A DNA stretch of 64,000 bases from Mycolicibacter heraklionensis (GCF_001021505.1 NZ_LDPO01000001.1:558001-622000), one strand, 5' to 3'. Positions 7,997 through 17,668 are shown, counted from the stretch's first letter. Notes: a model not told the origin generated them from the letters alone. A program made the numbers and translations.

Positions 7997-9004
7997 CTAG
8001 GACTGAGCTCCATGGCCCGCCGGCACCCGCTCGCCGGCCGGCACCGGCCCCGGCGGGGTGCCGTCCCCGAACGGCTTGCCGCCCAGCGCTTCTCGTCCGT
8101 GCGGTGAAAGCCAATTCGTCAGATCCGGGCCGTCGGGAACGATCTGGGACGGATTGATGTCGGCGTGCACGATGTAGTAGTGCTGTTTGATCTGTACGAA
8201 ATCCACCGTGTCACCGAATCCGGGTGTCTGGAACAGATCCCGAGCGTAGGCCCACAGCACCGGCATCTCGGACAGCTTCTGCCGGTTGCATTTGAAATGT
8301 CCGTGATAGACCGGGTCGAACCGGGCCAGGGTGGTGAACAGTCGGACGTCGGCCTCGGTGATGCTGTCCCCCACCAGGTATCGCTGATCGGCGAGGCGCT
8401 CGCTGACCCAGTCCAGCGCGGTGAACAACCGGTCGTAGGCAGCGTCGTAGGCCTGCTGGGTGCCGGCGAAGCCACACCGGTACACCCCGTTGTTGATCTC
8501 GGTGTAGATGCGCCGGGCCACCTCGTCGATCTCGTCGCGCAGCTGCTCGGGATACAGCTGCGGAGCCCCGTCGCGGTGATAGGCCGTCCACTCGGTGGAG
8601 AAGTCCAGGGTCATCTGGGCGAAGTCGTTGGTGACCACCGCACCGGTGGGCACATCGACCATCGCCGGAACGGTGATGCCCTTGGGATAGTCCGGAATGC
8701 GCTTGAAGTAGGCGTCTTGCAGCCGCGGGATCTGCAGCACCGGGTCGACGCCACCGGGGTCCAGGTCAAAGGTCCAGCTGCGCTGATCGTGGGTGGGACC
8801 GCAAAAGCCTATGGAGATAACCTTTTCCAGCCCGAGCAGCCGCCGCACGATGATCGCGCGATTGGCCCACGGGCAGGCCCGCGCGACGACCAGCCGGTAC
8901 CGGCCCGGTTCGACGGGATAACCGTCTCGGCCATCGGCGGTGATCCGGGTGGAGATGTAGTTGGTGTCGCGCTTGTAGTCGCCCCCCGCGCGGTAGCTTG
9001 CCAT
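7997..9004 (-). CDS. Xi-class glutathione S-transferase-like (hydroquinone reductase) protein
   Basis: The 335-residue product matches glutathionyl-hydroquinone reductases (ECM4/YqjG, Xi-class GST). Its N-terminal thioredoxin fold has the signature ACPWANR with the reactive Cys44, followed by an all-helical C-terminal domain with YLVGDSITEADVRLF. Xi enzymes reduce S-conjugated hydroquinones. Mycobacteria use mycothiol rather than glutathione, so the thiol partner here is probably mycothiol or another thiol (inference). The ATG lies 2 bp after the fadE10 stop, so the two genes share an operon. Confidence 0.85.
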   Translation of the reverse strand: MASYRAGGDYKRDTNYISTRITADGRDGYPVEPGRYRLVVARACPWANRAIIVRRLLGLEKVISIGFCGPTHDQRSWTFDLDPGGVDPVLQIPRLQDAYFKRIPDYPKGITVPAMVDVPTGAVVTNDFAQMTLDFSTEWTAYHRDGAPQLYPEQLRDEIDEVARRIYTEINNGVYRCGFAGTQQAYDAAYDRLFTALDWVSERLADQRYLVGDSITEADVRLFTTLARFDPVYHGHFKCNRQKLSEMPVLWAYARDLFQTPGFGDTVDFVQIKQHYYIVHADINPSQIVPDGPDLTNWLSPHGREALGGKPFGDGTPPGPVPAGERVPAGHGAQS

Positions 9005-9006
9005 GA

Positions 9007-10974
9007 CTACCAGGGTGCACCACCGGCCGACTTCGGGCGATCGGCAACGAAGCGCCGAGCCAGATCGGGTTCGGTCGAGGCCCCCGGCTCCCAGTGGGCA
9101 ATCCATGGACCGGTGGCCTCGGACGGATCGAGGACGCCGTCCTCCAGCCAGACGCAGCCGTCCTGCAGCACCGCGTGGGCCAACTGAGTGTCGGTGCGGT
9201 CGCTGTTGGTCCACAACGCGGCGAACAACGCCCCGACCCGCAGCCGCGACTGCTCGCAGAACGCGTCGGCCAGCTGGTAGGCCTGCTGACCTTCGGTTCC
9301 GTCGGCCACTCGCTGCGATTCAGCGTGCACGCACACCGCGGCCATCGCGAACAGCTCCGCCCCGATATCCACCACGCGCCCCAGGAACCCCTGCCTTTTC
9401 TCCAGGCCGGCCTGCCACCGGGCCATCCCGTAGAACGTGTTGCGCGCCAGCTTGCGTGAATGGCGTTCGACGAACCGCAGATGCATTGCCAACCTGCCGA
9501 ACTCGCGATAGGCCGTGGGGCGTTGACCTTCCCCGAATACCAGTTGCGGCAACCACTTTGCGTAGAACCCGCTGGCCCCGGCGGCGGACTTGGCCTTCTG
9601 ACCGAGCCCAGCCTTGGGATTGGCGAGGTCTCCCGCAGCGCCCAAGTGGGCATCCACCGCCTCCCGCGCGATCAGCAGCCGCATGATCTCGCTGGAGCCT
9701 TCGAAGATCCGGTTGATTCGCAGATCCCGAACCAGTTGCTCCACCGGCACCGCACGCTCTCCGCGCGCCGCAAGCGACTCGGCGGTCTCGTAGCCGCGGC
9801 CACCGCGAATCTGCAACAGCTCATCGGCGATGACGCACCCCATCTCGCTGGACCACAATTTGGCGAGCGCCGCTTCGATCCGGATGTCGTTGCGGCCCTC
9901 GTCGGCCATCTGACCGGACAGCTCCAGGACCGCTTCCAGCGCGTAAGTGGTGGCGGCGATGAACGCGATCTTCTTGGCGACGGCCTCGTGCTCGCCGACC
10001 GGCCGGCCCCACTGGACCCGCTCCCGGGACCATTCCCGGGCGATCTTCAATGACCATTTCGCCGATCCGGTCGCCATTGCCGGAATGGCCAAGCGACCGG
10101 CGTTGAGAGTAGTCAGCGCGATCTTCAGGCCGTCGCCCTCGCGCCCTACCAGGTTCTGCGCGGGCACCCGAACCTTGTGCAGGCGGGTCACGCCGTTCTC
10201 GATGCCGCGCAGCCCCATGAACTTGTTTCGGCGTTCGACGGTGATCCCGGCCGTATCGGCTTCCACGACGAAGGCACTGATCCCTCCCCGGTGTCCGTCG
10301 CCTTTGGGCACCCGCGCCATCACCACCAGCAGCTGCGCCACCACGCCGTTGGTGGTCCACAGTTTCACCCCGTCCAGCTCGTAGGCCGCACCGTCCTCGA
10401 TCGGTCTCGCGGTCGACGCCAGCCGAGCGGGATCTGAGCCCACATCGGGCTCGGTCAGCAGAAATGCCGAGATCGCCCCGGCCGCGCAGCGTGGCAGGAA
10501 CATCTGCTTCTGTTGGTCGGTGCCGGCCAGCTTGAGCGGTTCGGGCACCCCGATCGACTGATGCGCGCTCAGCAGCGCCCCGAGGCTGGGATGCACGCTC
10601 GACACCAGCATCAGGGCCCGGTTATAGGCGACCTGCGACATGCCCAGCCCGCCATACTCGGCCGGGACCTTCAGCCCAAAACAGCCGAGCTCGGCCAGCC
10701 CTTTGAGGTACTCGTCGGGGATTTGCGCGTCACGCTCGATAACCGTGCCGTCGACGGTCTCCAGAAACTCCCGCAGCCTGCCCAGAAAATCCTCGGTGCG
10801 CGCGGCTTGACCATCCGGGTCATCGGACGGCCGCGGAAACGGGTGGATGAGCGGTAAGGGAAACCGCCCGAGGAACAGCCCCTTGGCGAAAGAAGGTTTT
10901 TCCCAGCCGCTTTCGCGAGACTCCTCGGCAACGGCTCGTGCTTGCTCCTCGCTGACCTGCATCTGCTGCGTCAT
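9007..10974 (-). CDS. fadE10: Acyl-CoA dehydrogenase FadE10
   Basis: The 655-residue product is a long acyl-CoA dehydrogenase that introduces a trans-2 double bond into acyl-CoAs using FAD. The core is at about residues 50-470: the flavin-binding run LLTEPDVGSDPA, LWTTNG, and the RIFEGSSEIMR motif. The Glu in FEGSSE is at the usual catalytic-base position. An extra helical C-terminal domain follows, as in very-long-chain enzymes. Length and context (next to cspB and moaA2) match Rv0873. A strong AGGAGGT Shine-Dalgarno precedes the ATG at 10974. Confidence 0.92.
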   Translation of the reverse strand: MTQQMQVSEEQARAVAEESRESGWEKPSFAKGLFLGRFPLPLIHPFPRPSDDPDGQAARTEDFLGRLREFLETVDGTVIERDAQIPDEYLKGLAELGCFGLKVPAEYGGLGMSQVAYNRALMLVSSVHPSLGALLSAHQSIGVPEPLKLAGTDQQKQMFLPRCAAGAISAFLLTEPDVGSDPARLASTARPIEDGAAYELDGVKLWTTNGVVAQLLVVMARVPKGDGHRGGISAFVVEADTAGITVERRNKFMGLRGIENGVTRLHKVRVPAQNLVGREGDGLKIALTTLNAGRLAIPAMATGSAKWSLKIAREWSRERVQWGRPVGEHEAVAKKIAFIAATTYALEAVLELSGQMADEGRNDIRIEAALAKLWSSEMGCVIADELLQIRGGRGYETAESLAARGERAVPVEQLVRDLRINRIFEGSSEIMRLLIAREAVDAHLGAAGDLANPKAGLGQKAKSAAGASGFYAKWLPQLVFGEGQRPTAYREFGRLAMHLRFVERHSRKLARNTFYGMARWQAGLEKRQGFLGRVVDIGAELFAMAAVCVHAESQRVADGTEGQQAYQLADAFCEQSRLRVGALFAALWTNSDRTDTQLAHAVLQDGCVWLEDGVLDPSEATGPWIAHWEPGASTEPDLARRFVADRPKSAGGAPW

Positions 10975-11075
10975 CGGACACCTCCTGAACCAGCCTCCGC
11001 CGAAGAACCGCTGCTTCGGGGATTAACCAGTTGGTGTCAAACCAAACGCCGTCATGACGCCGCGGCCGCGGTGGG

Positions 11076-11729
11076 TCAACCGGTTGGTGTGGGCGCGTGC
11101 AGGTTTCGCACCGTCCGCGACGATTCCACCGTGCGTGGATCCGGGTAGGTACCCAGGAGTCGGTCGGCGGTACCGGAGCTGGTCACGGTGAACCAGTACT
11201 TCTCGTTCTTGAAGTGGTGATACCGGTGGTTGCGCCACACTGCGCGGTAGATCGCATGGCGGGGTTTGTAATCGGTGTGGACGAGGTAGTGAATCCATTC
11301 GTAGAACACCAGGAATGTCGCGATGGTGAGCACGAACGTCAGCCCTTTTCCGATGCCACGGAAGGCGAGCGGCGCCAAGGGCGTCAGGCCGAGGATGATC
11401 ACGATCAGGCTGGGCCACGGGATGAAGATCAGCGGAATGTCGCGCGGGTCGCGGTGATGGAGACGATGATCACGGGCCAGGCGTGAGTCGATCGTGACGC
11501 CCGCCACGGTGCGCGGTCGCCAATGCAGGATGCCGGTATGGATCAACCACTCACCCAGGGGCGAAAAGCCCACGAGCGCAACCGCGATCACTGCGTCACC
11601 GATTGACCAGCCACCCACCGCCAAGCGTGCCGCCCACAGCGCGCCCACCCACGTGACGAGCATCCAGGGACTGGGGTGTCGGATGAATTCGGCGAACGCC
11701 CCACGCAGCGTCTGCTGTTTACGGCTCAT
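11076..11729 (-). CDS. Fatty acid hydroxylase / sterol desaturase superfamily protein
   Basis: The 217-residue product is an integral membrane diiron enzyme candidate. It has hydrophobic segments at about residues 22-56 and 100-150 and the histidine boxes of the superfamily: H64, RDHRLHH (88-92), H147 and H151, and NHRYHH (168-172). Members hydroxylate or desaturate sterols, carotenoids or fatty acids; the substrate here is unknown. The start codon overlaps the stop of the upstream GntR gene (ATGA), so the two are translationally coupled and the regulator probably controls this enzyme. Confidence 0.82.
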   Translation of the reverse strand: MSRKQQTLRGAFAEFIRHPSPWMLVTWVGALWAARLAVGGWSIGDAVIAVALVGFSPLGEWLIHTGILHWRPRTVAGVTIDSRLARDHRLHHRDPRDIPLIFIPWPSLIVIILGLTPLAPLAFRGIGKGLTFVLTIATFLVFYEWIHYLVHTDYKPRHAIYRAVWRNHRYHHFKNEKYWFTVTSSGTADRLLGTYPDPRTVESSRTVRNLHAPTPTG

Positions 11730-12448
11730 TGCAGACCCTCCAACTGGTTGGCGAGCGCGGCGAAGGCGGCGCTGCCCAGTTCGAGCAGCTCCGCTGCGGC
11801 CAGCCGGGCGGAATCCTCATCCCCGGCGGTGATGGCTTCGGCAAGCGACCGATAGTGCTCGATGTCGTTGACCTCGGCAGCCATCACGTTGACGAGCGCG
11901 TCGAGGACGGGCACGTATGCCTGGTTCAGCGTGTTGAACAGCAGCCGAAACGCGATGGACTCGGCAGTGTCCACGATGAGTTCCCAAAACCCCAGGGCAC
12001 GCCACATCCGTTGCACGGGTTCAGATTCGGCTTCCAGTTCGTCCACCATGGCACGCAGTCGAGCGCGGGCGTCGTCGTTGGCGCGGGCCGCCGCCAGTGC
12101 GGCCACCTGTGGCCCGATGATGGCGCGGGCCTCGATCACGCTGGCCAACGTGGCGCCGTCGACGTCGCCGCCGTGCACGAGCAGCAGCGGCAACACGTCG
12201 AACCCGGCCTCGGCACGGAAGTCGCGGACCACCGTGGACCCGCCCTGGCGGATCTGAATGAGGCGGGCACGGTCCAGCCGGCCCAGCGCCTCCCGGACAG
12301 CGGCACGCGACACCCCGAGGGCCTCGGACAGGGTTCGCTCGCTCGGCAGGGTGTCGCCGGGCGTCCGGTCACCCGAGAGCACCTGGCCGGCGAGCTGGGC
12401 GAAGATCTCGTCGGGTATCGACTGACGAGTGATCGGGCGCAGGGTCAT
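11726..12448 (-). CDS. GntR-family (FadR subfamily) regulator
   Basis: The 240-residue product has an N-terminal winged helix (LPSERTLSEALGVSRAAVRE, about residues 34-53) and a C-terminal all-helical FCD domain typical of FadR-type regulators, which bind carboxylate or acyl-CoA ligands. The ATG at 12448 fits the family N-terminus; an upstream in-frame start at 12529 would add 27 unconserved residues. A TGGTCAGACCA site lies about 40 bp upstream and matches the FadR-type TNGTNNNACNA pattern. The downstream hydroxylase gene overlaps by 4 bp. Confidence 0.88.
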   Translation of the reverse strand: MTLRPITRQSIPDEIFAQLAGQVLSGDRTPGDTLPSERTLSEALGVSRAAVREALGRLDRARLIQIRQGGSTVVRDFRAEAGFDVLPLLLVHGGDVDGATLASVIEARAIIGPQVAALAAARANDDARARLRAMVDELEAESEPVQRMWRALGFWELIVDTAESIAFRLLFNTLNQAYVPVLDALVNVMAAEVNDIEHYRSLAEAITAGDEDSARLAAAELLELGSAAFAALANQLEGLQ

Positions 12449-12486
12449 GATCGGAACCCTAGCACGAAAAATGGCCGGAGGTCTGG

Positions 12487-12497
12487 TGGTCAGACCA
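12487..12497. promoter_or_regulatory. FadR-type GntR operator candidate
   Basis: TGGTCAGACCA is a perfect 4-bp inverted repeat around CAG. It agrees with the TNGTNNNACNA consensus known for FadR-subfamily GntR regulators. It lies 38 bp upstream of the GntR start at 12448, so it is the likely autoregulatory site controlling both the regulator and the coupled hydroxylase gene. Confidence 0.6.
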
Positions 12498-12588
12498 GTG
12501 CCACAGTCGCACGGGACCGAAGCTGTCATTTCAGTAGTCAGTCAGCGACGATCGCCACTCGCAGTGGGATCGCCAGCACTGGCTGGGC

Positions 12589-13002
12589 TCAGGCGTCGAG
12601 CTCGCGCGCCACGGCCTTGACCACCTCGGAGATCTGCCGAGCGGTCTTGCGGTCCGGGTAACGCCCCTTGCGCAGCTCCGGCTGCACAGTACCTTCCAGC
12701 AGCGTGATCATGTCCTCGACCATGCCGTGCAGCTCATCGGGAGTGTGCCGGTGCTCGACAGCCGGCGCCGCCTCGCGGCGGGTCCGCGACAAGCTCGGCG
12801 GCGGGTCGATCAACTTCACCGTCAACGCCTGCGGCCCGCGACGTCCGGCGGCGACGCCGAACTCGACCCGCTGGCCTGCCTTGAGACCCTCCACACCGTC
12901 CGGCAGGGCCGAGGCGCGGACGTAGACGTCCTCACCTTCTTCCTGGGACAGGAAGCCGAAGCCCTTCGCGGCGTCGTACCACTTCACCTTGCCGGTCGGC
13001 AC
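12589..13002 (-). CDS. cspB: Cold shock-like protein CspB with C-terminal extension
   Basis: The 137-residue product begins with a cold shock domain (residues 1-66). The RNP1-like [10 protein letters not shown] and a RNP2-like DVYVRASAL bind single-stranded nucleic acid. The tail of about 70 charged residues ([12 protein letters not shown] at the end) is typical of the mycobacterial Rv0871-type protein and absent from canonical 67-residue Csp proteins. The GTG at 13002 gives the family N-terminus [10 protein letters not shown]. It is divergent from moaA. Confidence 0.88.
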   Translation of the reverse strand: MPTGKVKWYDAAKGFGFLSQEEGEDVYVRASALPDGVEGLKAGQRVEFGVAAGRRGPQALTVKLIDPPPSLSRTRREAAPAVEHRHTPDELHGMVEDMITLLEGTVQPELRKGRYPDRKTARQISEVVKAVARELDA

Positions 13003-13167
13003 TGGTCTCACCTGCTCGTCTCGCTGATCACGTACTCGAGGACATAAAGGAAGCGTCCCGCCTGCGCAGGACGCGTCAGCAGCAGATCTTACTCGGAGAC
13101 AGACCCACAAAACACCCAGGTTTCCTCGGTAGGCTGGACAAGCCGCTGGAGGAGATCTGGACCGGAC

Positions 13168-13207
13168 ACCGAAATCGATTCGGTCGCTCCCCGGCCGACC
13201 GAATCGG
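13168..13207. promoter_or_regulatory. Inverted repeats upstream of moaA
   Basis: ACCGAA-ATCGA-TTCGGT (13168-13184) is a perfect 6-bp inverted repeat. A second short palindrome CCGA-A-TCGG lies at 13199-13207, immediately before the moaA start at 13216. Shared ACCGAA/TTCGGT half-sites suggest a protein-binding site or a folded mRNA leader. No regulator is adjacent, so this is a structural observation only. Confidence 0.35.
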
Positions 13208-13215
13208 ATACGGAC

Positions 13216-14355
13216 ATGACGTTGAGGCAAGCGGGTCTGCGCACACCGCCAACGCACGCGGATGCTGCCGACGCGGACCACCGGGAGGCCGCCCGGAAGG
13301 CCGCCTTCCACGAAGCCGTGGAGCGGGCCGTCGCCGCGCAGATGCCGACCAGCGGGCCGCTGGTGGACACCTTTGGGCGGGTCCACACCGATCTGCGGAT
13401 CTCCCTGACCGACCGCTGCAACCTGCGCTGCACCTATTGCATGCCGGCAGAGGGACTGGACTGGCTTCCCAGCCAGCACCTGCTGAGCGACGACGAGCTG
13501 GTCCGGCTGATGCGGATCGGCGTCACCCGGCTGGGCATCACCGACATCCGGTTCACCGGCGGTGAGCCGCTGCTGGCCCGCCATCTCGAAAGCGTGGTGT
13601 CCGGAGCCGCAGCCCTGCGCCCTCGCCCCGAGATCGCCTTGACCACCAACGGCCTGGGGCTGGCACGCCGGGCCGGCGCCCTGGTGGCCGCCGGGCTGGA
13701 CCGCATCAACGTCTCGCTGGACACCGTCGACCGCGCCCACTTCGCCGAGATCACCCGGCGCGACCGACTACCCGACGTGCTCGCCGGCCTCGACGCGGCC
13801 GCTAAGGCCGGGATGCGGCCGATCAAGGTCAATGCCGTGCTCGATCCCAAGATCACCGGCGACGACATCATCAACCTGCTGCGCTTCTGCCTACTCCAGG
13901 GCTACCACCTGCGGGTGATCGAGATGATGCCGTTGGACGCCGACCACAACTGGAACCGCGACGCCGGGCTCAGCGTCGAACAACTGCTGGAGACGGTCCA
14001 GGCACAGTTCACCCTGCGGCCCGATCCGAAGCCGCGCGGATCCGCGCCGGCCGAAGTGTGGCTGGTGGACGAGGGCCCGGACCACCCGGCAGGCACGTTC
14101 GGGATCATCGCTTCGGTATCGCGGCCGTTCTGCGGAGACTGCGACCGGACTCGACTCACCGCCGACGGTCAGATCCGCAACTGCTTGTTCGCCACCGCGG
14201 AGTACGACCTGCGCGCCCTACTGCGAGACGGTTCCGATGACGACGCCATCGAGCAGGCGTGGCGGGCCGCGATGTGGACCAAGAAGGCCGGCCATGGCAT
14301 CAACGATCCGGATTTCATCCAGCCGGACCGTCCGATGAGCGCGATCGGCGGCTGA
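13216..14355 (+). CDS. moaA: GTP 3',8-cyclase MoaA (moaA2)
   Basis: The 379-residue radical SAM enzyme catalyses the first step of molybdenum cofactor synthesis, turning GTP into 3',8-cyclo-GTP. The N-terminal [4Fe-4S] motif is CNLRCTYC, followed by the SAM-binding RFTGGEPLL. The C-terminal cluster cysteines lie in FCGDC and in RNCLF, and the protein ends in the essential Gly-Gly (SAIGG). Length is slightly above the 360 residues I recall for Rv0869c because of a longer N-terminal segment. moaD follows after 3 bp. Confidence 0.96.
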   Translation: MTLRQAGLRTPPTHADAADADHREAARKAAFHEAVERAVAAQMPTSGPLVDTFGRVHTDLRISLTDRCNLRCTYCMPAEGLDWLPSQHLLSDDELVRLMRIGVTRLGITDIRFTGGEPLLARHLESVVSGAAALRPRPEIALTTNGLGLARRAGALVAAGLDRINVSLDTVDRAHFAEITRRDRLPDVLAGLDAAAKAGMRPIKVNAVLDPKITGDDIINLLRFCLLQGYHLRVIEMMPLDADHNWNRDAGLSVEQLLETVQAQFTLRPDPKPRGSAPAEVWLVDEGPDHPAGTFGIIASVSRPFCGDCDRTRLTADGQIRNCLFATAEYDLRALLRDGSDDDAIEQAWRAAMWTKKAGHGINDPDFIQPDRPMSAIGG

Positions 14356-14358
14356 TCC

Positions 14359-14640
14359 ATGACCCATCAGACCGGCGGCACTGATGACAGCGTCGCAGTG
14401 GCGGTCCGCTATTTCGCCGCGGCACGGGCGGCGGCGGGGACCGAATCAGAGAACGTCAGCGTGCCGCGCGGGGCGGGAGTGGCCGCCTTGGCGCAGACCC
14501 TCGCCAGCCGCAATGAGCGGCTGGCGGCGGTGCTGGGCCGATGCTCCTACCTTCGCGACGGTGTCGCGGTGCGCGACCACGAGGCGCCTTTGCAGCCCGG
14601 CGAAACGGTCGACATCCTGCCTCCGTTCGCCGGCGGTTAG
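14359..14640 (+). CDS. moaD: Molybdopterin synthase small subunit MoaD (moaD2)
   Basis: The 93-residue ubiquitin-fold sulfur carrier is the small subunit of molybdopterin synthase. Its C-terminal Gly-Gly (PPFAGG) is adenylated and thiocarboxylated, and sulfur is delivered in the MoaE active site to precursor Z. It is 3 bp downstream of moaA and clearly in the same operon. Its partner MoaE is encoded on the opposite strand on the far side of rpfA. The first 10 residues are unconserved, so the true start could be slightly internal. Confidence 0.93.
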   Translation: MTHQTGGTDDSVAVAVRYFAAARAAAGTESENVSVPRGAGVAALAQTLASRNERLAAVLGRCSYLRDGVAVRDHEAPLQPGETVDILPPFAGG

Positions 14641-14904
14641 CTGGCTCGACGAAGGAGAGACGAAGCTGGACCGCCGAATCAGACCCGGCGGATAGCATGA
14701 TCTACGTCACATAACGAATTGATCACGGGCCGACAACAGCTTGGTGGAGTGGCCTCTGAGCTGCGCAAATGCTGGCGGTTCCTGGTGGTTTGAGAAGAAC
14801 CAGCGATGAAAACACCCGGGAGCGTGAAGGGTGACGCGGCGGGTAAGACCGGTTACGGTACATCTCCGGGTGTATCGAAAAATTTTCCGTTCGATCCGCC
14901 TTTC

Positions 14905-15050
14905 CTCACCCGTAGCGCCGAGCTCCATCCAACGGGCGAGGAAAACCACAAATACCTGATGGATGGAGGCGGGGGACCCACCGGGTCCGCCGAGAGCGGC
15001 CCTGAGGCCATGACCGGTCTCTCGGGGTGAAGCCGACGACGCACCGTGTG
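14905..15050 (+). promoter_or_regulatory. c-di-AMP (ydaO/yuaA) riboswitch in rpfA leader
   Basis: The 488-bp gap between moaD and rpfA holds a structured leader. Signature elements of the ydaO class are visible: CGCCGAGCTCC at about 14916, an arm GCTCCATCC (14922-14930) pairing with GGATGGAGGC (14961-14970), the conserved GCGGGGGACCCA (14969-14980), and the distal CGGGGTGAAGCC (about 15023-15034). From established knowledge this class binds cyclic di-AMP and usually switches gene expression off. The next gene encodes a cell-wall hydrolase, the classic target type. Boundaries are approximate. Confidence 0.82.
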
Positions 15051-15059
15051 CATCAAGGC

Positions 15060-15079
15060 CGGACAGTCCCCCCTGTCCG
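15060..15079 (+). promoter_or_regulatory. Hairpin after the riboswitch, possible expression platform
   Basis: CGGACAG and CTGTCCG form a perfect 7-bp stem around a six-base loop, just downstream of the riboswitch aptamer and about 50 bp before the rpfA start. No U-tract follows, so it is either a weak or factor-dependent terminator or part of the switching structure. The role is inferred from its position. Confidence 0.5.
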
Positions 15080-15092
15080 AACCCGACGCTGA

Positions 15093-15974
<882 letters not shown>

Positions 15975-15981
15975 ACAGCCC

Positions 15982-16020
15982 AAAAAAGCGGGGCCGGCTT
16001 CTTGCCGGCCCCGCTTTTTT
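15982..16020. terminator. Bidirectional intrinsic terminator between rpfA and moaE
   Basis: Two perfectly complementary 17-base arms (15982-15998 and 16004-16020) surround a 5-base TTCTT loop. The stem is GC-rich in the middle and bounded by six A on one side and six T on the other, so it acts as a U-tailed terminator for both the plus-strand rpfA and the convergent minus-strand moaE gene. Confidence 0.92.
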
Positions 16021-16036
16021 ATTGATGTCGGCTCCG

Positions 16037-16474
16037 CTACGCCGAGCCGACCCACTCCTCGGTGTCGTCGGCGAAGAACTGGTGCTTCCACACCGGCAGC
16101 CGCGCCTTGATGGTGTCGACGAGCAGCGCGCAGGCTTCGAAGGCCTCCCGGCGGTGATCGGCCGCCACGGCCGCCACCAACGCGGCGTCACCGATGTGCA
16201 GCACCCCAATCCGGTGGCTGGCCGCCAGCGCGCGGACCCCGACGGCCTGCTCGGCAACCTCGGACAGCACGTCGGCCATCACCTGCGGTGCCGACGGGTG
16301 CGCGGAGTACTCCAATCGGGTCACCCGTCTGCCGTGGTCGTGGTCGCGGATCATGCCGACGAATCCCACAATCGCCCCCGCCGCCCGGTGGCCGACCAGC
16401 TCCTCGTGTTCGGCCAGCACGATGGGCTGCTCGGTGATCGCGGCCCGCAGTACCAGCGTCCCGGGGGCCGTCAC
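16037..16474 (-). CDS. moaE: Molybdopterin synthase large subunit MoaE (moaE2)
   Basis: The 145-residue catalytic subunit of molybdopterin synthase inserts two sulfurs from MoaD thiocarboxylate into precursor Z. Family motifs are [16 protein letters not shown], with the conserved Arg, and [11 protein letters not shown], with the active-site Lys. The GTG start overlaps the mog stop (GTGA), so the order moaC-mog-moaE is one translationally coupled operon on the minus strand. It converges on rpfA through a shared terminator. Confidence 0.95.
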   Translation of the reverse strand: MTAPGTLVLRAAITEQPIVLAEHEELVGHRAAGAIVGFVGMIRDHDHGRRVTRLEYSAHPSAPQVMADVLSEVAEQAVGVRALAASHRIGVLHIGDAALVAAVAADHRREAFEACALLVDTIKARLPVWKHQFFADDTEEWVGSA

Positions 16475-16950
16475 TGGTGGTCTCCGCCGGCGAGTTGGTC
16501 CAAGGCGTGATCGAGGACGTCGGCAAGCACGCCCAGCCCGTCGCGCACCCCGCCGGACGACCCGGGCAGGTTGACGACCAGGCTGCGGCCGGCGACCCCG
16601 CACACCCCACGCGACAGCACCGAGGTCGGCACCTTCGGCAGGCCGGACCGGCGGATGGCATCGGCCAGGCCGGGGATCTGGTAGTCGAGCACCGTGAGCG
16701 TCTGGGCCGGGGTGTCGTCGGTCGGCGAGATACCGGTTCCGCCGGAGGTGATGATCAGCTCCGGCCCGGCAGCCACCGCGGCGCGTAGGGCGGCGCCGAC
16801 CGGCTCGCCGTCGGGCACGACGTCCGGCTGCACCGGAGCGAAGCCGCGCTGGGCCAGCCAGTCGGCGATGATCGGCCCGGTGCGGTCGGTGTACACCCCG
16901 GACGAGGCTCGGGTGGACGCGATGATGACGCGGGCGGTCCTGGCGCTCAC
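16471..16950 (-). CDS. mog: Molybdopterin adenylyltransferase-like Mog/MoaB
   Basis: The 159-residue product has the MoaB/Mog fold with the hallmark [13 protein letters not shown] (about residues 68-80). It adenylates molybdopterin or assists metal insertion in cofactor synthesis. It overlaps moaC upstream by 4 bp (ATGA) and moaE downstream by 4 bp (GTGA). Whether it is functionally Mog or MoaB cannot be separated by sequence alone; gene position matches Rv0865 (mog). Confidence 0.93.
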   Translation of the reverse strand: MSARTARVIIASTRASSGVYTDRTGPIIADWLAQRGFAPVQPDVVPDGEPVGAALRAAVAAGPELIITSGGTGISPTDDTPAQTLTVLDYQIPGLADAIRRSGLPKVPTSVLSRGVCGVAGRSLVVNLPGSSGGVRDGLGVLADVLDHALDQLAGGDHQ

Positions 16951-17420
16951 GAGCGCTCCCAGGCCCCGGTACGGCCACCGTCCTTGCTCAGCACCCGGAT
17001 GTTGTCGATGACCGCGGCGCGGTCGACGGCCTTGATCATGTCGTAGAGGGTCAGGGCCGCCACGCTGACCGCGGTCAGCGCCTCCATCTCGACCCCGGTG
17101 CGGTCAGTGGTGCGGACGGAGGCGGTGATGTCGATCTGGGATTCGCCGATGGTGAAGTCCACGTCGACGCCGGTAAGAGCCAGTTGGTGGCAGAGCGGGA
17201 TCAGATCGCTGGTGCGTTTGGCGGCCATGATGCCGGCCACCCGGGCGGTGGCCAGCGCGTCACCCTTGGGCAGGCCGCCGGCCGAGATCAGCTGTACCAC
17301 TTCGGCGGTGGTGTGCAGCACACCGCCGGCGACCGCAACACGCTTGGTGGTCGCCTTTGCGCTGACGTCGACCATGTGGGCCGCACCCCGTTCGTCGAGG
17401 TGTGAGAGCGGCCCGGTCAT
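16947..17420 (-). CDS. moaC: Cyclic pyranopterin monophosphate synthase MoaC (moaC2)
   Basis: The 157-residue product converts the MoaA product 3',8-cyclo-GTP into cyclic pyranopterin monophosphate. Motifs visible are [15 protein letters not shown] near the N-terminus, [21 protein letters not shown] in the middle (the LCHQL core) and [17 protein letters not shown] with the conserved Glu, followed by DMIKAVDR. The ATG at 17420 gives the usual family length. It is the first coupled gene of moaC-mog-moaE, and the small Rv0863-like gene lies just upstream. Confidence 0.95.
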   Translation of the reverse strand: MTGPLSHLDERGAAHMVDVSAKATTKRVAVAGGVLHTTAEVVQLISAGGLPKGDALATARVAGIMAAKRTSDLIPLCHQLALTGVDVDFTIGESQIDITASVRTTDRTGVEMEALTAVSVAALTLYDMIKAVDRAAVIDNIRVLSKDGGRTGAWERS

Positions 17421-17431
17421 GGCGTCATCGC

Positions 17432-17620
17432 CTACCGGTTGACGACGGTGACCGGATGCAGGTAGGGCAGCTCGTCGGACGGTAGCGGGAACACGAGGTC
17501 CCCGAACGGCGACAGTGCGCCAGTCCGATCGGTGCGCAGCTCGCTGACAGCGGGTTCGCCGTCGGTCTGCGGCCAACCGTTGTCGACGTACCGGTTCTTG
17601 TTGTCCTGGTTTCCAGCCAC
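17432..17620 (-). CDS. Small conserved mycobacterial protein (Rv0863 type)
   Basis: The 62-residue product begins [20 protein letters not shown] and ends [12 protein letters not shown], a pattern I recall for the protein encoded next to moaC2 in mycobacteria. It ends 11 bp before the moaC start, so it probably shares the transcript. The GTG at 17620 is the only suitable start in this frame; an overlapping frame (17425-17628) is arginine/threonine-rich and looks like a shadow. Function is unknown and no domain is visible. Confidence 0.65.
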   Translation of the reverse strand: MAGNQDNKNRYVDNGWPQTDGEPAVSELRTDRTGALSPFGDLVFPLPSDELPYLHPVTVVNR

Positions 17621-17668
17621 GGATCCATTCTGACAGGTCGCGATCGGCGGCGTTCACCGGTTGGGCCT

